This document shows, in pieces, positions 25,223-36,870 of a stretch of DNA of 64,000 nt. Below the pieces are notes generated by a model that was not told the origin of the DNA, ran no database searches, and saw only the letters and a list, made by a program, of their open reading frames with translations. This DNA comes from Apium graveolens (lineage: Eukaryota; Streptophyta; Magnoliopsida; Apiales; Apiaceae), in the NCBI RefSeq assembly GCF_009905375.1, contig NC_133655.1, positions 172,173,141 to 172,237,140 on the forward strand, written 5' to 3'. Position 1 is the stretch's first letter. The number at the start of each line of letters is the position of its first letter. A program made the position numbers and the translations under genes.

Positions 25223-26536
25223 GTTCAGCTCCTTCTGCGTAAAGATATATTTCAGACTTTTATGATCTATGTAGATTTCACATTTTTCACTGTAGAGATA
25301 ATGTCTCTAAAGCTTCAACGCAAATACGATCGCTGCCAATTCCAGGTCATGCGTAGGATATTTCAGTTCATGAGGTTTAAGTTGTCTCGAAACATATGCG
25401 ATGACGTTACCGTGTTGCATCAATACACATCCTAGCCCGCGATACGAAGCGTCGCTGTAAATGACGAAATTCTCTTGCTCGTCTGGCAATACTAGTACTG
25501 GTGCGGTTACTAACCGATTCTTTAACTCTTGGAAACTTTCTTCACACTTATCATTCCATACAAACTTCTCACTTTTTCGAGTTAACTTGGTCAGCGGCGT
25601 TGTTATTTTTGCAAAATCTTTGACAAATCTTCGATAATACCCGGCCAATCCCAAGAAACTTTAAACTTCTGTCGGTGTCTTTGGTCGTTCCCAATTTAAC
25701 ACAGCTTCAATCTTTTCTGGATCGACTTGGATGCCTTCTCTACTGATAATATGCCCTACAAATTGTACTTCCCTTAACCAGAATTCACATTTCGAAAATT
25801 TCGCGTATAGTTGCACTTTCCTCAGAATTTCCAAAGCTATCCTCAAGTGTTCCGCATGCTCTTCTTCCGTCTTGGAATAAATCAAGATGTCATTAACGAA
25901 TACAATCATGAATTTATCCAAATATTTCTTGAATACTTTGTTCATCAAATCCATGAATGAAGCTGGCGCATTTGTCTAACCGAATGCCATTACCAAAAAC
26001 TCGTAATGCCCATATCTCGTACAAAACGCAGTCTTTGGAATATCTTCAGCTTTAATCTTCAATTGATGATAGCCTGATCACAGATCTATCTTTGAAAACC
26101 ATACTGCTCCTTTTAGTTGATCGAACAAATCGTCGATTTTCGGTAAATGATACTTGTTCTTGATAGTGAGTTTATTCAATTCCCGATAGTCGATGCACAG
26201 TCACATGCTGCCGTCCTTCTTCTTTACAAACAACACCGGTGCACCCCATGGAGATACACTAGGTCGTATAATACCTCGGCCTAGAAGATCTTGCAGTTGT
26301 GTTGACATTTCCTTCATTTCGACTGAAGTCATTCGATATGAAGCTTTTGAAACTGGTTCTGTGCCTGGTGCTAGATCAATCGTAAATTCAATTTCTCGAT
26401 CTGGCGGTAACCCTGGAAGCTCATCTGGAAAGACGTCTGGAAACTCGCATACAACAGGAATGTCTTCTATTCTAGGACTTCCTTTTTCAGTATCTAACAC
26501 GTAAGCTATGTACGCCTCACATTCTTGTTAAAGCAA
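25223..26536 (-). pseudogene. pol: Gypsy B reverse transcriptase and RNase H N-terminus (broken)
   Basis: Open pieces at 26500-26201, 25954-25661 and 25654-25307 together cover the RT. Stops separate them: a TGA after KKKDGSM (about 26201), further stops in the SKIDL, MAFG and TPTEV motifs, and one before the RNase H end. The RT active site reads FVND rather than F/YVDD, with an Asn codon at 25892-25894, so the polymerase would be dead even if full length. RNase H shows [17 protein letters not shown]. By comparison with gypsy A most stops look like single C-to-T or G-to-A changes. Confidence 0.88.
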
Positions 26537-28130
26537 TCATTTAGTCTGCATCACGGTGAAAAATTTCTTCCGCTGTTTTTCACCTTTAAATATTACCGTT
26601 GCATTTTCCGTAGTTCGTAATTTGACTTTCTTATTCACGCAATCTATCTGAGCATTATGACAAGCTAACCAATCCATTCCCAAAATGACATCGAATTCTC
26701 CTAGCTTAAAAGGAATCAAATCTACCGAAAAATGATGTCCGGCTATTTCTATATCACACGCAGGACATACTCGGTCTACTGGAACTTGGTCGTCATTTGC
26801 TAATTTTATAATTAACGTCTTGCCCAACCATTCGATTTCACAATGTAACTTATCAAGAAATTCTTCAGAAATAAATGAACGAGTAGCTCCAGAATTAATT
26901 AATACTTTTGAATTTACGGCATTCACCAAAAGCGTACCTGCAATAACACTCGGACTCTGCACTGCTTCTTTCATTGTCATGTTAAAAGTCCTTGCTTTGG
27001 GTTGATTAGGTGGCGACGGAGGTAATGCCAACACTCTTGGAATACTGGCTGCCATAGCTGGTCCTTTGTAATTTCTGGCGATATGCCCTTTCTTTCCACA
27101 CTGGAAACAAGTCATTTCCGTTGTTCTACCTGCTGGACATTCGTTAGAATAATGCCCTTTCTGCTTACACCGATAACACGTTACATCCCTTTTAATACAT
27201 ACACCGGTATGCTTTCGATTACATGTCTTGCAGTACGGCACTGGAACTCTGACCATTCCCTGCTGACTGGAGGTTTGGAAACGATTACCTGCTTTCTGTG
27301 GACCTTGTCCTATCCTTTTAATATTCAAATTTGCCCAGGCTTGGAATCCCGGCTTTCTGCTGGAGTGATCTTGGAAACTTCCCTGTCCTTTGTCTTGCTG
27401 AGATCTTTCACTTTCCCCTTCGATAATCAAAGCTTTCTGGACTACGACGTTATACGTTGTCAACTCAAAAACTGCAACTTGGCCACGAATCCATGGTCGT
27501 AATCCTTCCTGAAATCTTTCAACTAACTTCTCTTCAGTATCAACCTGTTCTGGGACAAACCTAGCCAACTCAGTAAATTTGGCCTCATATTCTGCCCCGA
27601 ACATATTTCCCTGTTTCAGTTCTAAAAACTTAATCTACATTTGATTCTTCACATAGCGAGGAAAATGCTTTTCTAAAAACAATTCTTTAAACCTATCCCA
27701 AGCAACAACTTCTTCACCCTCTAAAGCCTTTTTAGATTCCCATCAATAATTTGCCTCTCCTTTCAACAAGTAACTAGCAAAATCAGTCTTCTGGTCCTCA
27801 CCTATCTTCACTAGTGCAAACGCTTTCTCTATCTTTTTTAACCAGGTGGTAGCTTTAATAGGATCAGTAGACCCTTCAAATTCTGGAGGTTTAACTGTCT
27901 GAAACTGCTTAAAAGTAACAACAGGTAATACTTGTAGTAATTGAGGCTCAGGACGAGGTGGCTGTTATAACATTTGTTGTTGTATCTGCTATTGTTGATG
28001 CTGCATTTGCTGCTGCATCATTACCATCTGTTGTTGCATCAGATGGAACATTTGGTTCATGGTCTCATTAGTCTGATCTTCAGAATTGTTGTTAGAGGCC
28101 TCAGCCCTAGTCTTTCTTTTTTGGTGCCAT
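26537..28130 (-). pseudogene. gag: Gypsy B gag and protease (broken)
   Basis: The start is the ATG at 28130-28128 (MAPKKRKTRAE). A Gln/Met-rich segment follows, then the gag domain (FKQFQTVKPPEFEGSTDP... in pieces). Stops near 27995, 27965, 27743 and 27635 break the N-terminal half. The open stretch 27604-26537 (355 codons) holds the rest of the gag domain, a Cys-rich run (CKTCNRKHTGVC), one canonical knuckle (CYRCKQKGHYSNEC), one with the last Cys lost (CFQCGKKGHIARNY), and the protease. The protease motif reads NSGA instead of DSGA (Asn codon at 26894-26896), so the catalytic Asp is missing. Confidence 0.88.
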
Positions 28131-28638
28131 CTTCTTCTGATAATAAAACAGGTGATATTTCTTTAACAATTTGATAAAAAATTGGCAAGACGTAAGGAAA
28201 ACAATTTATCCTGTATTAATAACATGGTTTATATAAAGAAAACAGTTGCTGAATGTAAAAACTGGAGATGTAAACATTTAAATAAAATGGTTGTTTTTTT
28301 TCTTCTTTTTTTTTCAACAGGAATTATAATATGGAAAGCTGTAAAATAATAAAGTGAAAGTAAATACTGTAAAACTGTAAAGACTGAAATTTAAATAAAA
28401 GAAATTTGAAAAGTTTAGTTTATATATATGTGACACCAGCCTCAGGTGTAAATGCTTGATACAAAAAGTCTCGGGCTACTGGTAATCACTACGGTTACAA
28501 GTCACACTACCGCTACAGGTCAAACTACTACTACCAGTTAAACTACTAGTACACACGTACACACTACTCACTAAGTTATACTATGCTGCCTCTATATACA
28601 TCTATATCCTGGAATCGCTGTCTCAAACTATCACTGCC
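28131..28638 (-). other. Spacer between accessory ORF and gag in gypsy B
   Basis: About 510 bp without a gene. It has A/T-rich tracts near 28290-28315 and short tandem repeats of a CTAC(T/C) type at about 28490-28570 on the plus strand. Gypsy A has an equivalent gap at 2910-3371. Confidence 0.5.
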
Positions 28639-29370
28639 TCAAAACCCAGGCGGAATACGCCTAAGCTCCTCTCTAAGTACCTGGACCAAAGTCTGTGCCA
28701 AACGGAATATCCTGTAGAACTCTACGAAAGAAGGAGGTCCATCATGGGTCAAATCATCAAGCTCCCAAGTGGCACTCATCAACACTGACGGTAATAGCTG
28801 TCTCATATAATAATCCAGCTGTAGGGCTGCTAACGGTCTTCTGTCCCTCTGATCAAACAGATGCATGATCTCTCGATACAGTGCCCGCCAATACTCCACA
28901 TCATCCCTCATAAATCTATACTCATGGTATGGTACCATATACGGCTGAGCAACCTGACCTACTGACTCCTGTGAAGGAACCCTCGGAATACCCGCACCCT
29001 GCTGTGGTAAACCTAACTGTAGATCCACATCATGCTCTCCCATCCCCTTGACTGGAATCATCTGAACTATGTCCGGCTCTGGGGCATGCACTGGTATAGG
29101 AGATAACAATGGTGGTGGTAACTCCTGCTCAATACCCGGTATAAACTGATGCTCAACTGGTAAAGGAACCATCGGCGCAAAGAACTCAAAGGGATCAAAC
29201 ATCTCTATGGGGTCATGAACTATCCCCTGTACTGGTGGTACCGGCTCCTGTGGCAATGGTGGTGGAGATGGTAGAGGAGGAAATATATACTCAGATACTG
29301 GAGGTATAACTGGTGCTGCTGGCCCAGTGACTGTCCTCTCAGAAGATGCAGAATAACCAGAAGATGCCAT
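28639..29370 (-). CDS. Accessory ORF upstream of gag in gypsy B, proline-rich; function unknown
   Basis: The first ATG in the frame is at 29370-29368 (MASSGYSASSERTV), giving 243 codons; the frame is intact. The N-terminal 110 residues are rich in Pro with hydrophobics (PPLPSPPPLPQEPVPP). The C-terminal part (about 145-243) looks helical, with aromatic and Arg/Glu residues (YRFMRDDVEYWRALYREI, then FYRIFRLAQTLVQVLREEL). I recognise no known domain. It begins about 190 bp after the PBS and is separate from gag. It occupies the same position as the acidic, Pro-rich ORF of gypsy A. That it stays open while gag and RT have gathered many stops is suggestive but not proof of selection. Confidence 0.65.
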   Translation of the reverse strand: MASSGYSASSERTVTGPAAPVIPPVSEYIFPPLPSPPPLPQEPVPPVQGIVHDPIEMFDPFEFFAPMVPLPVEHQFIPGIEQELPPPLLSPIPVHAPEPDIVQMIPVKGMGEHDVDLQLGLPQQGAGIPRVPSQESVGQVAQPYMVPYHEYRFMRDDVEYWRALYREIMHLFDQRDRRPLAALQLDYYMRQLLPSVLMSATWELDDLTHDGPPSFVEFYRIFRLAQTLVQVLREELRRIPPGF

Positions 29371-29550
29371 CTGATAATATACCAAAGAAAAGAAAAGGTC
29401 ACTAGACAATCCTAAGATTTATACTTCCTTATTCTAATCTGACCTAAATCCTAACACTGTTCTTCCTAATTTGACTATCCCTATCTTATGTGATCTCCCT
29501 ATCTTATCTTAATCCTAATGTTCTTGTTTTCAGGGACAAAACCTACAGCT

Positions 29551-29562
29551 CTGATGCTAAAC
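29551..29562 (-). other. Degenerate PBS of gypsy B
   Basis: The plus strand reads CTCTGATGCTAAAC just before the LTR start at 29563. On the minus strand this is TAGCATCAGAGC-like, two changes from the standard initiator tRNA-Met PBS. It marks the right-hand LTR as the 5' LTR. Confidence 0.65.
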
Positions 29563-32500
29563 TGTAATGCCCTCCAGACCCGGGGTATAAGTCTGGGGGT
29601 TACTAGCTAAATACCAAACCTATACAATATGATTAACAATTTATAAAGAAAAGAAATTAAACCCCTTTAACACTAACCAAGATCTTTTTAGGTTGAAGTA
29701 TGAAAACAAGAACCACTAACTACTTTATTACAAACCACTTCAAAATCGCACAAGCTCTCATTATTACAGGCCATTGTCTAATTCATTTTAAACTAAGTTC
29801 AACTTTTATTCAAACACACACACTATCTATCAACACTCCACCTGCTCGGGAAACTCAAAGCTTTCTTCCTGGATTGGGATCAACACCTTGGGTATAAGAG
29901 GATCCCGAGGCTTGACCCGCTTCTTTACCACTCGAGTCCTGATGGGTTTCATATTCCTTCTTAACTGAAAACAATAAGGTGAACAACAACAAAAAGGGGT
30001 GAGCCAAAAATTGCTCAACAAGTCCACAAAATATAAACAGTATTAAAGCATTTTAAATGAATCCGTAATCCCGGGTATATCTGCAAAGATATAACCCTCA
30101 CGAGAATAGAAAGAAGGCCATTACTGGCGAGTATAAATGAACTAAACTGGACACAAGTTTGCATCTATATTCTGCTGATCAGTCAGAATATAATGCAGAT
30201 CTATATCTCACTATATAGATCCAGTCGGGTACCTATGCACTACAGCCCATGTCGAGGCACCAGTCATCCCAGTCCTCAGGATTAAGATACACTCAATCCC
30301 AAAAATATCATTATCCAGTCCATCGCTTAGCAACCGGAACAATCAATATGCTTTGATATATTCTAAACACCAGAATATATCAATCTCAATGTATCATCAA
30401 TGGAATATGAATCAAGAATCCAAAGAAATGGAGAAATCAAGAATCGAAATGAAATATGAACAAAGGAATAGCAAGTGTGTATCAGTGATTAAGAACAAGA
30501 ATTAAAAGAGTGCAGATGTGATAAGCATTTGAAGAAATATCACTATTCTGAAAATAGAATAGGGGAAAAATAACTTGCCTTCTGTGCGATTCACTGCAAT
30601 TAGATCACTTTCGTCTATCACCTTGGACTAATATCGACTCAACTTGCCTGGCTGGCTTAGCTTCTGTTAGCAAAACAGACTGGTTAAGTCACTTCGTACT
30701 TCAATTGCATCTTGAATCGACTTCATACCGTTCCTAACATCTACCCATGCGCTTATGACCGACTCATGTATTACTTATTAGAAATTAAGACTCAATTAAC
30801 CACGTAATACACATAAGCACATAATCATTTTTATAGTTAAAATAATTTTTAGAACCAAAATCGACTCGCTGATTGCTCAACTGATCGTTATCTGACTCGT
30901 TTCCCATTTTTCCGGAATTTTTCGGACTCGTCTCGGTACGGATTTCGACTGATAATCAAACAAGTAACAAAATCAACTAATTTTTAGAAGAAATTAAGCT
31001 TTGACATTATATTTAATGAAAAGAATTCATTTTTCTGAGTCAAAAGGCTTTCGTTTTACTTGAATCGGACTAACGGTCTAATTATTATCAATTAAACACT
31101 CATAATTCCATTTATTATTCACTATAAATAATTATTACTAATTTTTCTAAAACACAAAAATAATTTTTAAACCATTATTTAAGAAAAATCAGAATTAAAA
31201 ATGATTTTTCTATAATTTTTGGAATTAAAATGAATTTATTATGATTTATTGAAAATTATTTGATTAATTATCAAAATAATTAATCATTTTTAAATAATTA
31301 ATAAATAGTTAATAAATAATAAATAATTAAGAAAATAATTAAATCTGATTTTTAGAAAATAATTCAGAATTATTTATAATATAAATCAATTAATTAAACA
31401 ATTAATTAATCAATTTATAAAATAAATAAATCTGATTTTTAAAATTAGTAAAAATAAAATAAAATTAAAAATCCAGAAACTGATGTTAGAAATCAAAAAT
31501 ATGACAATTCAGATCAAAACCGGGGAATCTGAACAGGTCAAACGGGTTGGATTCCGGGTCACCAAGAACACGCCGGAATTTTTCCAGATTCCGGTGAGTT
31601 CCCGGAGTCCGGCCAAGCTCCGATCAGCCCCAAATCAACACCGTTTGGTGCTGTTTTTGAGTGCTTTTCATTGCAAATCAACACAGCAATCGAACCACGG
31701 CCAAAACATCACAGAATAACCCCTGAATCAACTTCTCCGGCAAAATCGACATAAACTCCGGCCAAAAATCGAATTTGCAGAATCGTACATGAAATTGAAC
31801 GTTTAATAGTGCAAATCAAAGCTAAGAACATATACAATCATAACCCTAACCTTTCAGGAACCACAGATTCACAGAAATCATCGAGTTGCATTTTGAAAAT
31901 CTGACATAAACCCTAGAAATCGTGAATCACTATACAAACATCGTGTGTTCAATTAAACACCATGAATCGATTGTAAATCATCTAACAAAGCTATATCAAT
32001 CATCAAAACATCAAAATAACCCTAGAATCAAAAAGTCCTAATTCGAGCATAAACCCTAGAAATCGAAAATCAAAATCAAGGCATTAAAACATGAAATTGA
32101 TGCAAGAAACAGAAAGAACGGATCAAAACCTTCGATTTGAGTACTTCAATCACACGATTTGATGCTGTAATCACTGAGAAATCACAGCTTGATTCTTCAA
32201 CCCGACTCGGTTCTTCCCGACCCGATTTCAGAGAATTTTGTGTATTTTTGCAGATTTTAATGATTTATTAATTATAATTAAATAATAATTAGGCTATTTA
32301 TAGTAGCAAAAATAATACTCCTAAATAAAATTAAGGGGCTAATTATACATTTAATAAAAATATTTGGCCCTAATTTTTATAATTTTTGAGTATTAAAATT
32401 TAATTTATAATTATTTTATATATGCAATATATATGCCAAAATTTCCCAAAAATTGTGATATTGCAAAAATGCAAAGAAATAATATAAATGAAAGTCCTAT

Positions 32501-32882
32501 AATTTTATAAAAATAAAAATGTGATTTTTGTGGGGTTTTTAACACCCAATGGGGCCCGAAAAAGTCATTTTTCGTAAAACGAGAAAATTTATAAAATATC
32601 TAGATGTTCATAATAATGCGATTGTAAAAGTCGTTGGATGAAAAATAAGGCCCATTATTTTATTTGAAATACTGGCTTTAAAATCATTGTTTAGGTCATA
32701 AAACGTTTAAAATGAAAGCGAAGAATGCCAAATAAAATATCTGAAAAATACAGAAATGACACGAAATGCACATAACACATAACAGTTAGATTTCAACAGA
32801 TAATCACATGTAAATGACATATTAATACACATATTTTATTATAAATATGATAGAATATAACGTAAATTTCCCGATCGTTACA
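29563..32882 (-). repeat. 5' LTR of gypsy B
   Basis: 3320 bp, a direct repeat of 20206-23545 with many scattered substitutions and a few short indels, ending GATCGTTACA at the TSD. No gene is supported inside; the ORFs at 29700-29897 and 29830-30027 recur in the other LTR. Confidence 0.92.
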
Positions 32883-32887
32883 AAATT

Positions 32888-35127
32888 CTTAATGGTTAAT
32901 TTATTAAAAATGGTGGAGCCGAGGGTACTCGAGCGACTTAAGTGAATCGTTAAGCGCAAAAGTGAACGTTAGAGTCTAATTGGTTAAAGTCTAGATTCTT
33001 AAGCGACTTTGGTTTAATTCCAACTTATATGTTGTTTATAGGTTACCAGACTCGCCCCAGGCCTTTTACCACCCCCATTCGCTCAGGTAAATTTTCTACC
33101 CGTTATACTTTTGTTATGATGTATATATGCATATGCATTATCTTGTGATAAATGCATGGTTATTATTAGAAAAGTCTTGCGATATATTGAAGCATGTGAT
33201 ATGATATTTATATGCATGCCTGTTTCGAAATCTTGATATCTAATTGTTGATTTAAATGCTTATAAGTTGCATAATACCTATGCTAGAGATAAGCAGTAGA
33301 TGCGTATACTCTTAGTATAGGGGACCCAAAGGTGAACATTTTCTAAACCGGGAGTCGATGTTCCCGAGTATAATATATATATATTTATATATATATAGAT
33401 ATAGTTTTCAAAACTATTAATCGAATAAGGTTTATTCGATAACTTCATTTTATTTAATGAATATTATTTTGAATATTCATTCGAGGACTTATGACTCCGC
33501 TTATTTTATTTAATGAATATTATTTTGAATATTCATTCGAGGACTTATGATTCCGCTTATTTTATTAAATAATATTCTTTATTATATTAAAGAATAATGT
33601 TTCGATAATTTCCAATTATTCGGAAAATAATTGATACTATCAAATTATTCTTACTTTAAATATTTTCCAGAGATTATTTTCAAACTTTATCAAAACCATT
33701 TTTGGAAGGTTAGAGCGGATCCCAAAACTCGTTTTCAAATTTAAGATCTTCCTTTTGAAGGGGATTTAAATACTCGCTCAAAATCGGAGGGATCCGGCTC
33801 CGTGATGTATTTTATATTCGCAACAAGGTTGTTGTTTTGATAAAAGAGTTTTGATTACTTACCCAACACTCGGGAAGTAAAATTCTTGGAATAAGTTAAT
33901 CCATTAACAGGCACCACCTGGAAAATATCAGTGAGTTTTCCTTTCCAACTAGATACGACTTCTTGGTGGAGCCGTATCAACAAGTTTCTACTTGGGGAAA
34001 GGGGGGACGAGCTTTACGTTTCAGAGTCATGGATTTCATCTGAACTAGAAGCGGCATAAGTGGTCGAGTGGTACCGGCCCAGCCTTATTATATTGGCCCA
34101 AATAGCCGGGAAGTTCCGCTAAGACGGTCCATTCCTTAGGAGTCCAGGGTTCGGTTGACAAGTAAATCCGACTGTTCTCCTCTACATGTAGAAAATAGTT
34201 GGGTTGCACTACTGCGACTGATCATCCTAAGTGGTATTCCTGGCACGGCAAACTCCCGTAATGAGTTCATCATCCAGTTAGGATATTTCTGCAACACTAC
34301 CCGGAGCATTTCGATCGAAAGGCTACGGATGGGTGATTGCCGAAGCATTGACAGGCTCAAACAGTTATAATGATGTTTCCATCAAATGAAGTATCTCGTA
34401 ACTTTATTTCCTTTAAACAATATTTCAAAGATTGAATCTAGTCAAATCTTATATTGTAGTCTCATTTATATAATGAACCTTCGAAAACTAATTATACTTT
34501 GAATAGTGGTAGTTCAAGTAGATTTCTAAAATGGTATAAGTCTAGTGAAGTAATTGGTAACTTCATCTTCCTTTAAGCTTATATCTAATAAGTAATTACC
34601 TTACACTTGATAAAGGTTTACAGTAAATCATCCATTTAGATACTTGCATTATTGTTTACACTATATATTATCTTGCGAGCTGTAATGCTCACTCTTGCTT
34701 CATTTTTTCATCACACAACAACAATTAGGAAAGATGGCCAGACTTAAGCAGACCCAGCGCAAGAGCGTGGGAAGCGTCCCGCGTCTTTCCGTTGATATCG
34801 TAGCTGCTATAGCTGCAGAGGTAGATCTATTTGTAGATCAAGCATTCTACTTTTGGGAATCAATTATGTATAATTATAACTTGTGGCAGATAATGGCAAT
34901 TAACTGTAAACTTAACAAGTAATCATTTTGGGTTGTAATAACTTTAAATTGTGGATTTAAGGACTTGTACTTATTTCAATTTCATCTCTGAGACTATAAC
35001 GTGTTGTGGTGTGTGTTAGTGTGGGGTCACATTATGAGGTTATTTATTATTAATTAAGTTAAGTGATATTGTGGAAAGAAAGGCCGTGATGACCCGGATC
35101 CCCGACCCCGGATCTGGGGGTGTTACA
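32888..35127 (+). repeat. 3' LTR of gypsy A, segment 3
   Basis: Last 2.2 kb of the gypsy A 3' LTR. From about 33090 it is co-linear with 1-2102. It has two copies of the 56-bp repeat (about 33446-33562) where the 5' LTR has three. It ends GGGGGTGTTACA at 35127, followed by the CTTTC duplication and the Sirevirus-like pol. No gene. Confidence 0.9.
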
Positions 35128-36870
35128 CTTTCCTTGTCTGAACTCTAGAAGATGCATCACCAATAATTAGATCATTGGGGTGATCTCTTGTCCATTTTCT
35201 CTTTTGTGGTAGATTTGCTCTAGATAAAGAGGCCTCATTGTTGTATTGATGTGTGACTGAGTTTTGATTATGAGAAACTCCCCCTGAGTTAGTGAGTCTT
35301 TGATTTGAGAAAGGGGAACTTTCTGTGAGTGATCTACCTTGACTTTCAGCTTCTCTCAATGACCCGACGAATGAAGCACTTTGAGTTCCGACGGATGAGG
35401 CTGATTGTCTCCCGATGGATGATGCAGATTATCTCCCGACGGATAAAGCATTTTGTAACTTGATAGATGTTGAGTTATTAGCTTCATTAGTTGTAGATTT
35501 TTCTGCACTATCCTTAGTTGTAGTTTCTTGATCACTTTCATCATCACTGTCATCACTAACCATCTCCATATTTTCAAATTTGAGGCTCTCATGAAATCTC
35601 CATCTTTTAGTCCTTCAATCTTTTTATCATCAAACACAACATGTATTGATTCCACAACAATGTTGGTTCTTAGATTGTAGACTCTATATGCTTTTCCCAC
35701 AGCATATCCAACAAAAATTCCTTCATCTACTTTAACATCAAACTTCCCATATTGATCAGTTTGATTCTTCAAGATATAACATTTGCAGCCAAAGACATGA
35801 AGAAAATTTATAGTTGGTTTCCTATTATTGAACAATTGGTAGGGAGTCATGCATTTTGCTTGATTCACCAAAGAGATATTTTGAGTGTAGCAGGCAGTGT
35901 TCATAGCTTCAGCCCAAAAGTTTATTAGTAACTTTGATTCTTCAAGCATTGTCCTTGCAGCTTCAATAAGGGATCTGTTCTTTCTTTCTACCACTCCATT
36001 TTCTTGTGGAGTCCTTGCTGCAGAAAATTCATGCATAATCCCAGTTTCTTCATAAAATAATCTCATCACAGAATTCTTGAACTCAGTTCCATTGTCACTC
36101 CTGATTCTTCTTACTTTAAAATCAGGATGATTGTTGACTTGCCTTATATGATTGATGATGATTTCACTAGATTCATCTTTAGACTTTAGGAAATATGTCC
36201 AAGAGAACTTTGAGAAATCATCTACAATTACTAGGAAAAATCTTTTCCTTGAGATGGACAACATATTGACTGGTCCAAACAAATCCATATGAAGCAATTA
36301 TAAAGGTTCTTCAATTATTGAATCAAGCTTTTTTCTGAATGATGCTTTGATATGCTTTCCTTTCTGACAAGCATCACACAATACATCCTTAGAAAACTCC
36401 ACTTGAGGAATACCTCTAACGAGTTCTTTCTTTACAAGCTCATTAATGGTCTTGAAGTTTAGATGGGACAACTTCTTATGCCATAGCCAACTTTCATCTT
36501 GACTTGCTTTGCTGAGAAGGCAAGTGACAGATTCTGCATTTGATGAGTTAAAGTCAGCTAGATACACATTTCCTTTTCTCACTCCAGTGAGAACCACTTT
36601 GTTGCTCCTCTGGTTTATCACAACACAGACTTCTGAATTGAAGGTTATTGAATTGCCCTTGTCACAAAGCTGGCTGATACTCAGCAAATTATGCTTGAGA
36701 CAATCCACTAGGGCAACCTCCTCAATGATGACATTGTCTTTAGAAATTAAGCCATATACCATAGTATAACCCTTGCTGTCATCTCCATAAGTAGTACTTG
36801 GGCCAGCTCTCTCCTTGAACTCTGTGAGCAGGGTAGAATCTCTAGTCATATGTCTTGAACAACTATCCAA
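35128..36870 (-). pseudogene. pol: Sirevirus-like protease (C-terminal part), integrase and IN-RT linker
   Basis: The protease motif region (LDSCSRHMT) and GAG-pre-integrase with the HLNFKTINELVKK and CDACQKGK zinc finger are in 36870-36298. An in-frame TAA at about 36298 separates this from the integrase core in 36297-35356. The core has Asp in HMDLFGPVN, Asp in RSDNGTEFKN and Glu in NGVVERKNRS, so the catalytic triad is complete. The linker holds four copies of an 8-residue repeat (HPSGDN-like; nucleotides 35362-35446, 24-bp period). After a frame change the last piece (35359-35133) ends with HPNDLIIGD, the motif that precedes RT in copia elements. RT is cut off by the gypsy A insertion. 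Confidence 0.87.
35362..35446 (-). repeat. 24-bp tandem repeat in the IN-RT linker (4 units)
   Basis: Copies of the 13-mer (minus strand TCATCCGTCGGGA-like) start at 35362, 35386, 35410 and 35434, exactly 24 bp apart. They encode an 8-residue repeat with the core HPSGDN. The same 13-mer occurs in gag and in the LTR of this element. Confidence 0.85.

Larger units (their letters stand above)
20206..32882 (-). mobile_element. Gypsy B: Tekay/Del-like chromovirus, complete in outline but mutated
   Basis: 12,677 bp with perfect TSDs AAATT (20201-20205, 32883-32887). It runs on the minus strand: 5' LTR 29563-32882, accessory ORF, gag, protease, RT, RNase H, integrase, chromodomain, purine tract, 3' LTR 20206-23545. 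It is inserted in the 3' LTR of gypsy A, in opposite orientation. The long LTRs (3.3 kb) and chromodomain fit Tekay/Del. Numerous stops in gag and RT, and Asn in place of the catalytic Asp in both protease and RT, make it non-autonomous. The LTR pair differs at many positions by eye, so the insertion is not recent. Confidence 0.92.
1..35127 (+). mobile_element. Gypsy A: Tekay/Del-like Ty3/gypsy chromovirus, interrupted by three later insertions
   Basis: This is an LTR retrotransposon whose 5' LTR is cut by the window start. Order: partial 5' LTR (1-2102), PBS (2107-2118), accessory ORF, gag, protease, RT, RNase H, integrase, chromodomain, purine tract, and a 3' LTR from 11318 to 35127. The RT-before-IN order, the C-terminal chromodomain-like segment and LTRs of about 3.7 kb fit the Tekay/Del clade; the clade is inferred from these traits. 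A solo LTR (6909-10115), TR-GAG-1 (11631-19007) and gypsy B (20206-32882) sit inside it. The right-hand TSD is CTTTC (35128-35132); the left copy is outside the window. The target is the pol gene of the minus-strand Sirevirus-like element. Two gag frameshifts, several stops and a lost IN catalytic residue make it non-autonomous. Confidence 0.9.

Noticed and set aside
26193..26504. 103-codon ORF opposite gypsy B RT (also 5145-5456 opposite gypsy A RT)
   Set aside because: Antisense shadow of conserved RT coding sequence; the similarity of the two reflects the RT on the other strand.
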